From contig NC_086381.1 of NCBI RefSeq assembly GCF_036588685.1, forward strand, positions 50,963,431 through 51,027,430: DNA of 64,000 nucleotides. The letters are read 5' to 3'. How positions within the stretch are numbered: the first letter of the stretch is position 1; each line of letters begins with the position of its first letter. The translations under genes and the position numbers were made by a program. Positions 1-11,340 of this stretch are shown piece after piece. The DNA is from Mytilus trossulus. Lineage: Eukaryota > Mollusca > Bivalvia > Mytilida > Mytilidae. A model generated the notes under the pieces. That model saw only the letters and a list, made by a program, of their open reading frames with translations. It ran no database searches and was not told the DNA's origin.

Positions 1-275
1 GAAGTGGCCGCAAACTGAATACAAGTGCGACCACTTCCATTTTAGACAAAAATCGTCTAAATAAGCACAAATGCTAAGATTGTGAAGATTTTAGGAGGTT
101 TTCATGAATATTAATGATATTAGTACCTGATGAATATGCAGTGTAATGTCAAAACAACCCATATTTATGTAACAAGCCTTCTTCTTTCCAATAAATAATT
201 AAAGTTTACATTTTCAACAAAAGTTTTGAAATGCACAATTTTGGAGCAAAATGTGGGTCTTATCGTGTCTACTCC

Positions 276-395
276 AACAATTATGTACAAAATAACAACT
301 TGTACAACAATTATGTACAAAATAACAACTTGTACAACAATTATGTACAAAATAACAACTTGTACAACAATTATGTTCAAAATAACAACTTGTAC
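276..395. repeat. 30-bp tandem repeat, 4 copies
   Basis: Four consecutive 30-bp units starting aacaattatgtacaaaataa; only the last differs visibly (tgttc for tgtac). Because 30 is a multiple of three and the unit lacks stops in several frames, it creates short open frames on both strands that are not genes. Confidence 0.95.
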
Positions 396-440
396 ACAAC
401 ATATCATGCATATTTATTAATCATTATTAATATTAAAACA

Positions 441-602
441 AAAATTCGTCAAAACAATTAATATCAATTAATGATATCCTAAATTAAATTAGCATGCATG
501 TGTTCCTCTTTTGAGAAAGATTGCAGGCTATATACAGAAAAATGCATGCTAATTTAATTTGGGATATCATTGAATAGATGTCAATTGTTTTGACGAATTT
601 GT
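441..602. repeat. Imperfect inverted repeat (foldback, MITE-like)
   Basis: About 60-bp arms (441-500 and 542-602) around a 41-bp loop. Both ends carry the aattcgtcaaaacaatt motif and its complement, and the inner ends carry gcatgc. It looks like a small foldback element. No target duplication could be fixed. Confidence 0.8.
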
Positions 603-737
603 TATTTGCTTCATTCGTTAAGAGTGACCAATGATATTATATCAAACAGTTTAATGTACACATTTTTGATTGTATGGTAACTTTATTCGGTAATTCATGT
701 ATCTTTACGCAGACTTTAAACGTTTTGTTTTTTGCAG

Positions 738-1012
738 GGACAGTTATCATAATGGGAGTTTTGATATTTTTTAAAAAGAAAGCTGGTCTGTCTCCATCGC
801 AAGCCATATCAACGAAAGACGGAATAGCTGATTGGTCGATGATAGTATCGTCTATTTGCGGTGTTTTGTCAATCGTTTGCAGCGTTTTTATTGGTTGTAA
901 ACTTATAATGAAAGACTCTGACATGGATGATGAAACTGATTATTCAAAATGGCATGATAGTATTAAATCTAAAGAAGAAAGCAAAAAGAAAAAGGAATTA
1001 TCCAAATTTTAG
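738..1012 (+). CDS. Terminal coding exon of an unrecognised membrane protein
   Basis: This is the last exon of a gene whose earlier exons lie left of the window. A good acceptor (gttttttgcag) ends at 737. The open frame runs to TAG at 1010-1012 and enters with two bases of a split codon. The visible protein is about 91 residues. It starts with a hydrophobic stretch (TVIIMGVLIFF), followed by a KKK stop-transfer and a polar loop. A second hydrophobic stretch (WSMIVSSICGVLSIVCSVFI) follows, then an acidic, then lysine-rich tail (SKEESKKKKELSKF). This fits two membrane segments with a basic cytosolic tail. An in-frame ATG at 674 lies in the presumed intron and is unlikely to be the start. I do not recognise the family. 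A poly(A) signal follows 200 bp downstream. Confidence 0.6.
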
Positions 1013-1210
1013 TGTTTTTGTAGTTACTGTGCACTTTTCTGATCACAACTGTTTCTCAGTGTTTTTGTACGAATAATTTCAGGAAATGGAATAATTTTAA
1101 TCAACAATGAGTGTGTGTTATATTGTGGGAAAGGTTAAAAAACATCAAATGTGATTGTTTTCTGAGTTGTTTATTTTGTTTGCGACATCATATGTTAACA
1201 GTCGATACAC

Positions 1211-1216
1211 AATAAA
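1211..1216 (+). terminator. Poly(A) signal AATAAA
   Basis: A canonical AATAAA about 200 bp after the stop codon of the exon ending at 1012, followed by a T/G-rich stretch. It is the likely 3' end of that transcript. Confidence 0.55.
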
Positions 1217-1489
1217 AATGTTGTGTTCCAGTAAATCAAGCAGTTACTGTTTCTATTCAGCGTTTATTTTGTGATTGTATGTGATGTTTATATCGGTAAA
1301 ATCTTGTCTTTCCCTTGTCGCGTAAAATATCTCTCAATTTCAAAATTTCACATTCGGATATGTTTCAGGGATAGAATTGAATCAGTGTGGTCTTAGGGTT
1401 TAAAAATAGTCAACTACCAATCCGCTATCGCATGATTCCCAATCACTTGATATAACTACCAATCTATTGTTTAGACGGGTATCACATGT

Positions 1490-1967
1490 AGAGCAGGATC
1501 TGCTTACGCATCCGGAGCACCTAATACCACAATGGTATTGCATTGGTTGAGTTTGTAATGTTCATTCTTTAGTTTAACATGTTTTGTTTGTATACTGTTG
1601 TTCACCTTTTCGTTGTAATTCGTGTTTTGTCAGTTGTTTCCAACTTATGAATTTTAATATACCTTTTATATCGTTCTTCTCTCTTTTAATTATTTTCTCT
1701 TTCTAGATGTTCTATTATTCTATTATCAACCAGATTTCAGAAAGAAAATCGGTTACAGATTTTGGAATGTACGGCGGGCTGATGGGTAATTCAGACATCC
1801 GGGCGGGTGGCTGCCAAACACTGTCTGTACATTTGAATTGTTTTACATTAGTCGTTTCAAGGCCTTTTATAGCTGACTATGCGGTATGGGTTTTGCTCGT
1901 TATTAAAGGCCGCACGGTGACCTATATTTGTTTATTTCTGTGTCATTTAGTCTCTTGTGGAAAGTAG
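1490..1967. repeat. Two adjoining mussel dispersed-repeat fragments
   Basis: 1490-1690 carries the 'ccggagcacc' to 'cttatgaa' repeat seen again at 9620-9770 and 51597-51760. 1845-1967 is a reverse-complement piece of the 'gctgactatgcggtatggg / aaggccgcacggtgacc' family, also present at 55505-55645 and, in the opposite orientation, at 10490-10830 and 53735-54100. The 86-codon frame at 1707-1967 is a product of these repeats. Confidence 0.7.
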
Positions 1968-2214
1968 TTTCATTAACAATTATACCACATATTCATTTTA
2001 TATTTATTTACTCAAAACTAAAAGGATCAGACACAAATAAAACATACATATATACGACATAGATTTTACAACTAAACTAAAAAGGAATACTGAAAAAAGA
2101 CGAGGGAACGAAGAAAGAACGACAGAGATTACGTTGATGATGATAATGATGATGAGATGCGTTTTACCTATGTATAGGAATCGTTTTGATCTCTTTATAA
2201 AATTGAATATTTCA
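1968..2214. other. AT-rich spacer
   Basis: No exon-like frame or structured repeat seen beyond simple A-rich and gatgatgat-rich stretches. Confidence 0.4.
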
Positions 2215-2475
2215 GTAGTCAGGAGCCTCTGGCCTTTGTTAGTCTTGTGTGATTTTTAATTTTAGTTTCTTGTGTATAATTCGGAGTTTAGTAAGACGTC
2301 CATTACCACTAAACTACTATACATATTTGTTTAGAGGCCAGCTGAAGAGAGTGCGAGAGTTTCTTGCTACATTGTAGACCCGTTGGTAGACTTTTGTCTG
2401 CTATATGGTCGGGTTTTTGCCGCTTTGACACATTCCCCATTTCTATTCTCAGTTTTATTGTTTAACAATTTTAAC
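2215..2475 (+). repeat. Mussel dispersed repeat ('aggagcctctggcctttgtt')
   Basis: Recognised from mussel sequences: 'gtcaggagcctctggcctt', then 'gaagacccgttggt'-like and 'gacacattccccatttc' motifs. Related pieces occur at 17230-17300, 51228-51400 and 62731-62815. Confidence 0.7.
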
Positions 2476-3057
2476 ATTTTGATCACAAAAAAAACTTTCT
2501 TTTTCAAAAACCAAAATCGCAGCATTCAGGATCCAACTGAGACTACTAAACATAACAGCTCTTTCATTTAGATAGACAGGACATTAAAAATTGCGCATGG
2601 CCTCAATGTCCAAACCATATCTACATATTGGATCAGATATAATGCTGGCTCTTAACAAGTCACAATTCAAAAGGGATGCCGAACATCTAAATTGGATGAA
2701 GATTATATTCAATTTTCTTGACTCATATAAATAATGTTGAGATTTATTCTCATTTCGAATGCTGTTGTTTTTTTAATTCTACCTTGAATTTTGATAACGA
2801 GTCTATTTTTCGAAAAGACATGTTCAGATTATTCCAATGTTTAATTGTTGATCGAGTTAATAATTTGGTAGTCAAGTTCAATATTGACGATTTTCACTTC
2901 TATGTTCATGAGTTATAGTTCTTGAAAGATTGAAGAATGGTCTCTCCATTGGTTTCCGTTCTTTCACTCATGAACCGTTTAACCGAAGCTTTTCAAATTT
3001 AAGTATGACACATGTTGTTCCATGTATTAATGACAAAATAGAGGTAAAAAACTCATC
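2476..3057. other. Spacer without recognisable gene
   Basis: AT-rich sequence; the short frame at 2718-2918 has no acceptor, donor or domain features that would support an exon. Confidence 0.35.
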
Positions 3058-3240
3058 ATAGATACCAGGACTAAATTTTGTATATACGCCAGACGCGCGT
3101 TTCGTCTACAAAAGACTCATCAGTGACGCTCGAATCCCAAAAAGTTAAAAAGGCAAAATAAAGTACGAAGTTGAAGAGCATTGAGGACCAAAATTCCTAA
3201 AAGTTTGGCCAAATCCAGCTACGGTAATCTATGCCTGAAG
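3058..3240 (+). repeat. Mussel dispersed repeat ('gccagacgcgcgtttcgtct')
   Basis: Contains the motifs ccagacgcgcgtttcgtc, actcatcagtgacgctcga and gaagttgaagagcattgagg, recognised as an abundant mussel repeat often found in transcripts. Single copy in this window. Confidence 0.7.
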
Positions 3241-3439
3241 TAAAGTTCAATATTAATGTTTGTCACTTTAGAAATGACAGTTCAGGGGTTATGGTCCTTG
3301 TGACATTGAAAAATGCTTGGACACAGATAAATATTTAAAAATCCGGTTTGAAGTCGCTATGGCTGCCTCTTGAATATAACATACCCAATGTCGGTAGTGG
3401 GTGTGTACATATTGATTTGACATCTCTTTTTGATTTTTT

Positions 3440-4380
3440 GTTTTGAAGGGATGACTCTGTTCTTCGCTGACTAACTTAGTATGAATAAAAGACGAATGGT
3501 CATTTCGATTTGTAATTTTTATTTTTGTTTTATGGGAGTATTCGTCACTGATATAACAACAAATCGACAATTTTATTTACCAGAAACTATGAAAGATAAA
3601 GTGATTTTGAGATAGATGACGGATCTCTAAGTTAGATTATTTCTTCTCTTTTTGGTTTTGGTGGTCTCTGTGTGACTGAACACAAATAAAAGTATTGGTT
3701 CGTTGTTTTTGGTTTCGCCACGTGTTTATAGAGATCTTTTTGAGGTAAGACTTTATCTGACCATTATTTCGATTATATGCGTATTTTGTACGTTTTGCTT
3801 ATAATAGTGCACACATTTAGTAGCCGGAAATTAAAACACGATTCAGAAGTAGAAACTTAAATTATACACTTTTTTTCATTTTATATCGATCAAATTTGAA
3901 AATGTGATACTCTGCATATAACACTCAATGAACATAGGTGCTTTTAACAATATGTAAGGTATGAAGGAGATTTGTAAAGCAAGGATAATCAATCACTTTC
4001 AAAATGCAGCGGAATGATGTTTTGGGTATTTCTTTTACACTTTTCCATCGGATTTGATACACACGAAAACCTGTCGAAGCAGATAAACACAAACACGACC
4101 ATATTGCGGTAAATTTTGGCAACGTTAAATAGAGGTAATTATAACATTGAGATTATACTTTCATTTGTTACGAGTAATTAGTAAAATATTATGATGCATG
4201 CTGCATATATATAGATAGGTGTTAATTTTGAAGATTATAATACAATGTAGGGCTAGGTCAAAATTTTGCATCACAAGGCACATACAAAAATGTGCTGATA
4301 TATTTAGCCTGGAAATAGAAGAATATTATATAAGTTTAGCTTGGTTAAAAAACAATAATTTCGTTAGTATAACACCGGTC
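3440..4380 (+). repeat. Unit A: degenerate tandem copy of the lectin-1 promoter/exon-1 region
   Basis: Collinear with 6970-8000 (unit B). Shared landmarks are gggatgactctgt, tttggtttcg, aattaaaacacgattc, cattttatatcgatcaaa and the signal-peptide exon. A third, shorter copy (unit C) is at 8430-9190. The 5' end of lectin gene 1 has therefore been duplicated in tandem upstream of the expressed copy. Confidence 0.8.
4014..4128 (+). pseudogene. Broken copy of lectin-1 signal-peptide exon
   Basis: Reads MMFWVFLLHFSIGF from the ATG at 4014-4017 onward, clearly homologous to the exon at 7609-7750. The CAA codon of the intact exon is TAA here, inside a tgcggtaaatttt context. The ATG of the intact exon also lies in a shifted frame. 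The stop removes any phase-1 exit to the lectin exon, so this is a dead first exon unless an alternative donor (gcg|gtaaat, wrong phase) is used. Confidence 0.7.
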
Positions 4381-4407
4381 GTCAAGTTGCTTACTTACAC
4401 TATAAAC

Positions 4408-4857
4408 GCGTATGTTCCCGTTTTCTTTTCCGCTGATACCCGGTTACTTATTCGCATATTGGATTTTTATAGGTTGCACCTTTTAATTGCTTTATTTTCA
4501 TGTCTCTATTGTTGGTTCTAGGTTCGTAGAAGAAAACTTACCCTAATAGCGCGTATGTACCCATTTTCGCGCTAGACTGATACCATGTTATTCGTTACTT
4601 ATTTGTTCTTTATTCGACTTTTATACGTTGCACCTTTTTACTGTTAAATGTCGTGTCTCTGGTGTCGGTACTTGGTTCGTAGAGCTTAAATTACCCTATT
4701 AGCGCGTATGTACCCGTTTTTGATTGATTCGACTGATACCCAGTACTTATTCATTACTTATTTGTTCCTTTTTCGACTTTTATATGTTGCACCTTTTTAC
4801 TGCTTTTATTTTCGTGTCTCTGGTGTCGGTTTTTTGTTCGTAGAGCTGACTTTTTAG
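4408..4857. repeat. ~150-bp tandem repeat, 3 units
   Basis: Units start near 4408, 4551 and 4704, each beginning gcgtatgtnccc and containing ttgcaccttttta, tcgtgtctctggtgtcgg and ggttcgtagag. The first unit is the most diverged, and the 100-codon frame at 4219-4521 runs into it by chance. Confidence 0.85.
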
Positions 4858-5584
4858 CGACCTTGGATATATCATGGCGACAATTTTCATTGGTTTAGAA
4901 AATCATGGTTCCCGGAGAAAACCACTGACTCCTTGCAGTAAAAATGGCAATGCATGCCTCGTTAAAAAATAGTGACAAAACAGAGGATGCTTGACCATTA
5001 TTTTAATGAATTCCCGATGAAAAAGTTACAGTTTGAAACCACCTGCAGTAGGTTCAAAATGTAGTATCTTTCTAGTGTTCTTGTAGTTCGTGGCAAAAGT
5101 TGTGGGTTCTATACATGGCCCATCGAACCAGATAATTATATAATTGGTATTTGCTGCAAACACGTGGTTTTAAGGAATAGAAACAAAGACGGGTCAGCAG
5201 CACGTATCCGAATTGTTAGATTGTAAAACAAATTCGAGACGATTTTAACTTCACGACGATTTTTACTATGTGAGTTAGTACGTTTCACTCCGAATCAGTG
5301 TGTCAGTCAAATACGTGTACAAAGCATAGGGTTGTTATATCTCAATAACATGTTATCATCAAGAATAGGTATGTGATAATGGCCGCTGGACACTAAATAA
5401 ATCATTATTCAAGAATCAAACAAACGATGTTATAAGTATTAAGAGCACAACTTAATAAAGATGTCTATGTGTTAGCTGTTTGAGATTGAAGATGTCTGCT
5501 GAATTTGTGTGTTGGAATGCATGTACCCTTTTAAGTTCGAAATTTCATAATTATAAATAAGATGTGAAAGGATTGCCAATTAAA
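4858..5584. other. Spacer with repeat scraps
   Basis: A short 'cccggagaaaaccactgac' scrap of a mussel repeat lies at about 4909; otherwise no gene or structured repeat is seen. Confidence 0.35.
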
Positions 5585-5860
5585 TATCTATCCACCTTAG
5601 TCCAAATGTAATGACTGTAAGCAACTATAGGTCAGCGTACTGCCTTCAACAATGAGCAAAACTTATACCGTTAAATTGGCTAAAACAGTCCCCTACAAAA
5701 TATGAAAAAAAAGTATGAGAAAACCAACGACCTGATTTATGACAAAACAAATTTGACCGACAACTAACCTCTAAATTAGAGGCTCTAGACTTGAGGCAGG
5801 CACATATATAATTTGGCTGTGGTAAAACATGTGTAACGTGTAACCGGGCGGGGACGTTTA
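5585..5860 (+). repeat. Diverged copy of the 'caatgagcaaa' mussel repeat
   Basis: Matches the order of blocks in 10490-10830: tataggtcagcgtactgcct, caacaatgagcaaaac, aaccaacgacc, ggcaggcacatatata, then a GC-rich end. Confidence 0.7.
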
Positions 5861-6019
5861 GATGTTTTTATCCTCGGGTTCGTACCAGTTTCCTGGATTT
5901 GAAAAGCAATTCAAAAGTTCTAAAGTCAATAAAAAGTTACACTATCACTATCAAATATGAAACAATTACTTAACTACATACAACGATTTTCAACACCTAT
6001 CAACCTAACCCGAACTTGT

Positions 6020-6350
6020 TGAATTAAAACTGTTTGAAACCCTTTCTGTCCGATACTGTATAAAACCAACTGTTTGAAACTATAGTCTGGAACCTAAATG
6101 TATAGAACTGGTTTGAAACCTAAATGTATAAAACTGGTCTGGAACCTAAATGTTGAAACCGGTCAGACGGTTTGGAACTATTGTCTGAAACCTAAATGTT
6201 TGGAACCTGTCTGGAACCTACATGTTTGAAACTGGTCAGACGGTTTGGAACTATTGTCTGAAACCTAAATGTTTGGAACCTGTCTGAAACCTAAATGTTT
6301 GAAACGGGTCAAACGGTTTGGAACTATTGTCTGAAACCTGAATAAAACGA
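6020..6350. repeat. 73-bp tandem repeat built of shorter 'gaaacctaaatgttt' units
   Basis: Three blocks start at about 6161, 6234 and 6307 (ggtca-a-acggtttggaact), spaced 73 bp. Inside, a shorter motif (g-aacctaaatgtttg) recurs, so this is a two-level array. Confidence 0.8.
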
Positions 6351-6969
6351 ATGTATGGAAACTATTCAAACTGTTGTAAACTTTCGACGTATGAAACTTT
6401 ATTAAAATATATTTATAAAACGGTTGGAACAAGGTAGCACTAAGGTATGGTTTAACAGCAAACACTCACTGCAATAGTGAGAGATGTGGAACGCAAAACC
6501 TTAGCACTAACCCTGTTTATACAACTTCTACGTAACCGAAACTATTTATATCTTCTCAACAGGCTTCAAACACTCCACTTTGTTTGAATACTCCTGCTAC
6601 TCGTCTTTAAATATTAACTTTTAATCTTCTTCTTACGACGTCTCTGATAAGAATGACAATTTACACAACAAACAAATGGAAGTTTTTAACGACCTTGACT
6701 GGCTATACAGCCCTTGCACGGTCGGTAATACAATTTACACTGGATAGCTACCCACTATTTATACTTCTAACGCGGACCTCGAAGAGAGCACCCTAGTAAC
6801 AACTGTACAGGTAAAGCGTCTGATAGCAACCAAGGATAAAGGGATGATTTTAGATACAGTTTTCAACGATAAACGGATGATATGGAAAAGTAATAGAGAT
6901 ATCGGAAAATATAAAACTGTAGAACTATTATAACCTGCTTAAACTGCAAATTCGTAACACATGTTTTAT
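6351..6969. other. Spacer with a short shared segment
   Basis: 6688-6733 (acgaccttgactggctata, cagcccttgc) recurs at about 17728-17772, so it is a small dispersed repeat. Nothing else is recognised. Confidence 0.5.
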
Positions 6970-8420
6970 TCCTTGTTATAAAGGGATGACTCTGTACTTC
7001 GTTGACCAACTTAGTTTGAATACACGAAAAATTGTATATTTCGATATACATTTTTTATTTTTACGGGGTATTCGTCAATGCTATTACAACCAATCCACAC
7101 AGAAAACCGACAGACATCTAGAGGTCAATATACAAAATTCAACAATAGGATGGTGTCAATACAATGTGTCAAATATAAAATCGACCGAGTAATAAAATAT
7201 ATATTGTGAATACATTTACCAGAAACTATCAAAGAATTTTGGATTGATAACGGATCTTAGATTATTTACCACTTTTTATTTTTATTTTGAGGGTCTCAGT
7301 GTGACTTATTACCAATATAAATGTCATTTCGTTGTTTTTGGTTTCGTAACGTGCTAACAAGGATTTTTTGGGTTAAGACTTAATCTAACCGCGGCATTTT
7401 AATTATATGCGCATTTTGTACATTTTGCCTTGTGCACAAATTTAGTAGAAGGAAATTAAAACACGATTCGGAACTAGAAAGTTATTTTTATATATTTTTT
7501 TCATTTTATGTCGATCAAATTTTAACATCTAAAGCGTGTCAGGTGATGAACATAGGCGTTAAGGTCTAAAGGACAATTTGAAGGCAAGGAGAATCATTCA
7601 CTTTTAAAATGCAGCACAAAACGTGTATCTTGATGTTCTTGGTATTCTTCTTACACTTTTCCATCGGATTAGTTACACATGAAAAGCTGTCGACGCAGAT
7701 AAGCACAAACACGGTCATATTGCGGCAAATTTTGGCAAAGTTAAATAGAGGTATTTATAACATTGAAATTTTACTTTCTTTTGGGAGAGGTAATTAGTAC
7801 AAAATTATGATCATACTGTATAGATATTTTGGTGTTAATTTTGAAGATTGTAATAGATATTGTCCAAAATTTGACATCTCGCGGCACTTTGATTTTTTTT
7901 TTATTGATGTGTTCAGCCTGGAAAATTTAATACTGAACAATTATTTATCATGTCCCAGGTTTATCCTGATTTCAAAAATAAAAACTTTCGTTACTATGAC
8001 ATAAATCTAGCACAAAGCATGATTCAGCTTTGACAATTTACATTAATCTGTTCTCGTCCTGAGTATACTCGATTTTTTTTAACTGTTAAACGTAAATATT
8101 CATTCAACCATCCATCCTTATTAGTGTAAGCGAAATGGCGGTAAATTCAAATCACGAGAGATCATTGTGTTGGCCATGTTCCAAATAGTAATCTTTAAAG
8201 CAGAAAAGCAGTTTTTATATTTCACCTTTCATTGTCATATCAATTTCTTAAGTTTTAGATATCCATATGTGAGAGTTTCTAGAAAAACATTTGGTATAAC
8301 ATTATATGAGTGTGAAGTTTGATATAGGTGTTTAGCCCTTTTTAACTGATTTTTACAGTTTGTTCTTTTGTTGTGCTTTTAAACCACTGGCCCGTGTTAG
8401 AAGAGGGTTCAGCGCTCCTA
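6970..8420 (+). repeat. Unit B: tandem copy carrying the intact exon 1 of lectin gene 1
   Basis: Collinear with unit A (3440-4380). Its right part (8000-8420) is collinear with 8940-9290 of unit C: shared are aatggcggtaaatt, ttttcaagtttta-like sequence, gagtttctagaaaaac and aaaccactg-cccgtgttag. Confidence 0.8.
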
Positions 8421-11340
8421 AACATGTTTTTACCTGAAACTATTAAAGATTAAGAGATTTTGAGATTGATGACGGATCTTAGATTAATACCTACTTTTTT
8501 GGTTTTGATGGTCTCAGTGTGACTTGACACCAATACAAGGGTTGTTTCGTTGTTTTTTGTTTCGTCACGTGTTTATATAGATGTTTGGGGGTAAGACTTT
8601 ATCTAACTTTCATTTCGATTATATGCGCATTTTGTATATATATACGTTTTGTTTTGTGCACAAATTCAGAAGTCGGAAGTAAAAACATAATTCGGAACTA
8701 AAAAAATATTGTAATACACTTTTTTTCATTTTATATCGATCAAATTTAACATGTTATACTTTACACGATGAACATACATGTAGGTGCTTAACTATATAAG
8801 GTCTGAACGAGATTGTTAACTGTTAAACCACTGGAACTTGTTTTTGTCCATGGGAATATCCACTTTCAACTATGCTCACTAAAGTTAGGAGTTAGGATAC
8901 GTTGAAAGTGGATCTTCCCATGGATAGAAACAACTGTCTATGCGTTAAACGTAAATATCCATTTATCCATCCTCTCCATCCTTATTAGTGTAATGAAAAT
9001 GGCGGTAAATTTAAATCACGCGAGATCATTGTGGTGGCCATGTTACAAATATGAATCAGTAAAGCAGTTTTTATTTTTCACTTTTCATTGTCATATCAAT
9101 TTTTCAAGTTTTAAATTTCCTAATGGGAGAGTTTCTAGAAAAACAATTAGACAAAAGTATAACATTATGTGAATGTGAAGTTTGATATAGGGTAGCCCTT
9201 ATCAAATGAATTTTACAGTTGGATTTTTTGTTGTGCATTTAAACCACTGCCCCGTGTTAGTAGAGGGTTTAGCACTTCCAAACATGTTATCCGTTATATT
9301 CTATATGTGTTTGTTCTATGACAGGAATTTTTTAATCAGCAGTTGGCGTTTGTTGTGGTCTGTCATGTTTGTTTTTCGTTATAGTTGTACCATAAATTGT
9401 TGATTTTCTCGTTATAATTGTTTTCATTTAGTTTTAATCCATTATTTTCTACATAAGGAAAGGCCTGTTTTAAGCAAAGAATATGACAGTTGTATTTGAG
9501 CTTTTGATAAGCCATTAGATAAGTGACTTTTATTTTTAAATATTTCTTGGAGTTTGGTTTTTTGTTTTACTTTTGTCTCGTTGTGCAAATTATTACTTTA
9601 GAACATAATCTTAAACTTGATCCTTCCGGAGCACCTCAAATCATCCCTAGTTTTTGCGTAAGGTTCGTTTTGTTCAGTCCTTAGTTTTCTATGTTGTGTT
9701 CGTTTTCGGTTTTTGCATGGTGTTGTCCGTTTGTCATTGACTTATAAATTTAAATATTCTTTTGCTACATGGTTGATTAAACAAAACACAGGCTAACTTT
9801 TACCATTCAGTTTTCACTTTATGTTAACCGGTTGATGAAAAGAATGGGAACAATTGCACATACACTTCCTCATTAGACATTTAGAATTTTACAATGTATC
9901 TTCACTTCGAAGCTGATCTATAATTTTTTTTCCTACGGAATGCGTGCTAATCATTTAAGTCACAGTAGGATATACCACAAAAGAATACTATGACATGTTA
10001 TCATTTATTAGAAACATATAAATAAGAAATTGTTGTTAAAGTACAGTGTTTATATCACATTCCAGACAATCCTGATGTTGAAAGTTTGCAAGAGGTAGCA
10101 ATAGGAAAGACATCGACTCAAAGTACGCAACATTTAAGTTATAAACCTGGTAATGCTAATGACGGAAACCTTAACACCTTTTCGCACACCACTACAGAAC
10201 AGTCGCCATACTGGGAGGTTGACCTTGGTCGTAATTACAAGATCAGACAGATCGAAATATTTGTACGGAGAACCTGTTGTGGTAAGCTGGTTTGTTAAAA
10301 TTATAAAGTCAATTGTCTAATATGTTTTATATCAATATACGTAACAAGTGACAGTCATTGGCAACTAAGCTTTGACACAAACTTTGCACCAAAAGCTGAA
10401 CAGGAGGTAAAACAACTGTCCGCCCAATAGAATTAGATTAAATTGACTAGGGAATAATAAGCAGTAATAATAATACAAAGTGATAGATAAGCATATAAAA
10501 AAGTGGTATGATTGCCAATGAGACAACTCTCCACAAGAGACCAAAATGACACAGAAATTAACAACTACAGGTCACCGTACGGTCTTCAGCAATGAGCAAA
10601 GCCAATACCGCATAGTCAAGATATAAAAGCCCCGAAATGACAATGTAAAACAATTCAAACGAAAAAGCTAACGGCCTTATTTATTTAAAAAAATGAACGA
10701 AAAACAAATATGTAACACATAAGCAAACGACACCACTGAACTACAGGCTCCTGGCATGGGACAGGCACATACATATATAATGTGGCGGGGTTAAACATGT
10801 TAGCGGGTTTCCAACCCTCCTCCTAACCTGGGACAGTGGAATAACAGTACAACATAAGAACGAACTAAACAAATCAGTTGAAAAAGGCTTAACTCATCAG
10901 ATGGACAAAAATACAAGTGGACGTGGACGGTAAATTGTATATCCTAACAACAAAAAGGTACACTAGGTACAGATCTGAGAGTACCTATGTCCGTCCAGAA
11001 CTTTCTTGTATATACAAAAAAACAGTACCTGCCATTTGTAAAAGCTCAGACACGAAATGACTTTTTTTTTTTTTAAATATCTGTTTTTCTTGATTTTAAG
11101 TTTTTAATTTATGTTACAGGTAATCTTATCCGCAATTTAAATATAACCGCGGGACCATCACATAATCTGATGACGCGTTGTGGTTTTTACCCAGGACCTG
11201 CCAATACAGGAGATCACCTGGTCTTTGAATGCAGACCGATAATAAATGGCCGTTACGTAAGAATTCAGAAGAATGACTCGACAAACCTAGCTTTAGCCGA
11301 GGTGCAGGTGATGGCAATTGTTGACAGGACAATTGGATAA
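7609..11340 (+). CDS. F-type (fucolectin-like) secreted lectin, gene 1
   Basis: Three exons: 7609-7750, 10066-10281 and 11120-11340 (TAA). Both introns are phase 1, and the joined frame is 579 nt, 192 residues. Exon 1 encodes a signal peptide (core CILMFLVFFLHFSIGLV) plus a short linker. Exons 2 and 3 encode one F-type lectin domain: VAIGKTSTQST, NANDG, YWEVDLG, then the adjacent cysteines RRTCCG, TRCGFYPG, FECRPIINGRYV and LALAEVQV. Such domains usually bind fucose through His-x26-Arg-x-Asp plus a later basic residue. Here the His (FSHTT) and Arg are in place, but the Asp is Thr (R-R-T) and the last basic position is Leu, so sugar binding may be altered. The exon 2 acceptor (cacattccag) and donor (gtaagc) are good. 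The exon 1 donor (gag|gtattt) is weak. Confidence 0.82.
8430..9190 (+). repeat. Unit C: third copy of lectin-1 5' region, exon 1 lost
   Basis: Follows units A and B through acctgaaactatta, ggtctcagtgtgactt, tttcgtcacgtgtttata and cattttatatcgatcaaa up to about 8815. It then jumps to the sequence that lies downstream of exon 1 in unit B, with a small hairpin at the junction. It keeps a TATAAGG-like box (ctatataagg, about 8793) that the other two units lack. Confidence 0.7.
8847..8924. repeat. Hairpin at the unit C deletion junction
   Basis: 24-bp inverted arms (tccatgggaatatccacttt and its near-complement) at 8847-8870 and 8901-8924 with a 30-bp loop. It sits where exon 1 is missing from unit C. 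Confidence 0.85.
9191..9860 (+). repeat. Mussel dispersed repeats in lectin-1 intron 1
   Basis: 9230-9420 resembles the 'ttgtgcatttaaaccactg' sequence also found near 8370-8430. 9620-9770 is the 'ccggagcacct / catccctagttttt / catggtgttgt' repeat, paralogous to 51597-51760 through the segmental duplication. Confidence 0.65.
10490..10830 (+). repeat. Mussel 'gattgccaatgagacaac' repeat in lectin-1 intron 2
   Basis: Well-kept copy with blocks tatgattgccaatgagaca, ttaacaactacaggtca, gcaatgagcaaagcc, aacggcctta, atgtggcggggttaaacatg. The allelic position in the second lectin gene is 53735-54100. More distant copies occur at 5585-5860, 15240-15430, 17310-17490 and 60230-60445, with inverted copies at 1845-1967 and 55505-55645. 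Confidence 0.75.

Noticed and set aside
165-461. Four overlapping short ORFs on both strands
   Set aside because: All are readings of the 30-bp tandem repeat, which lacks stops in several frames.
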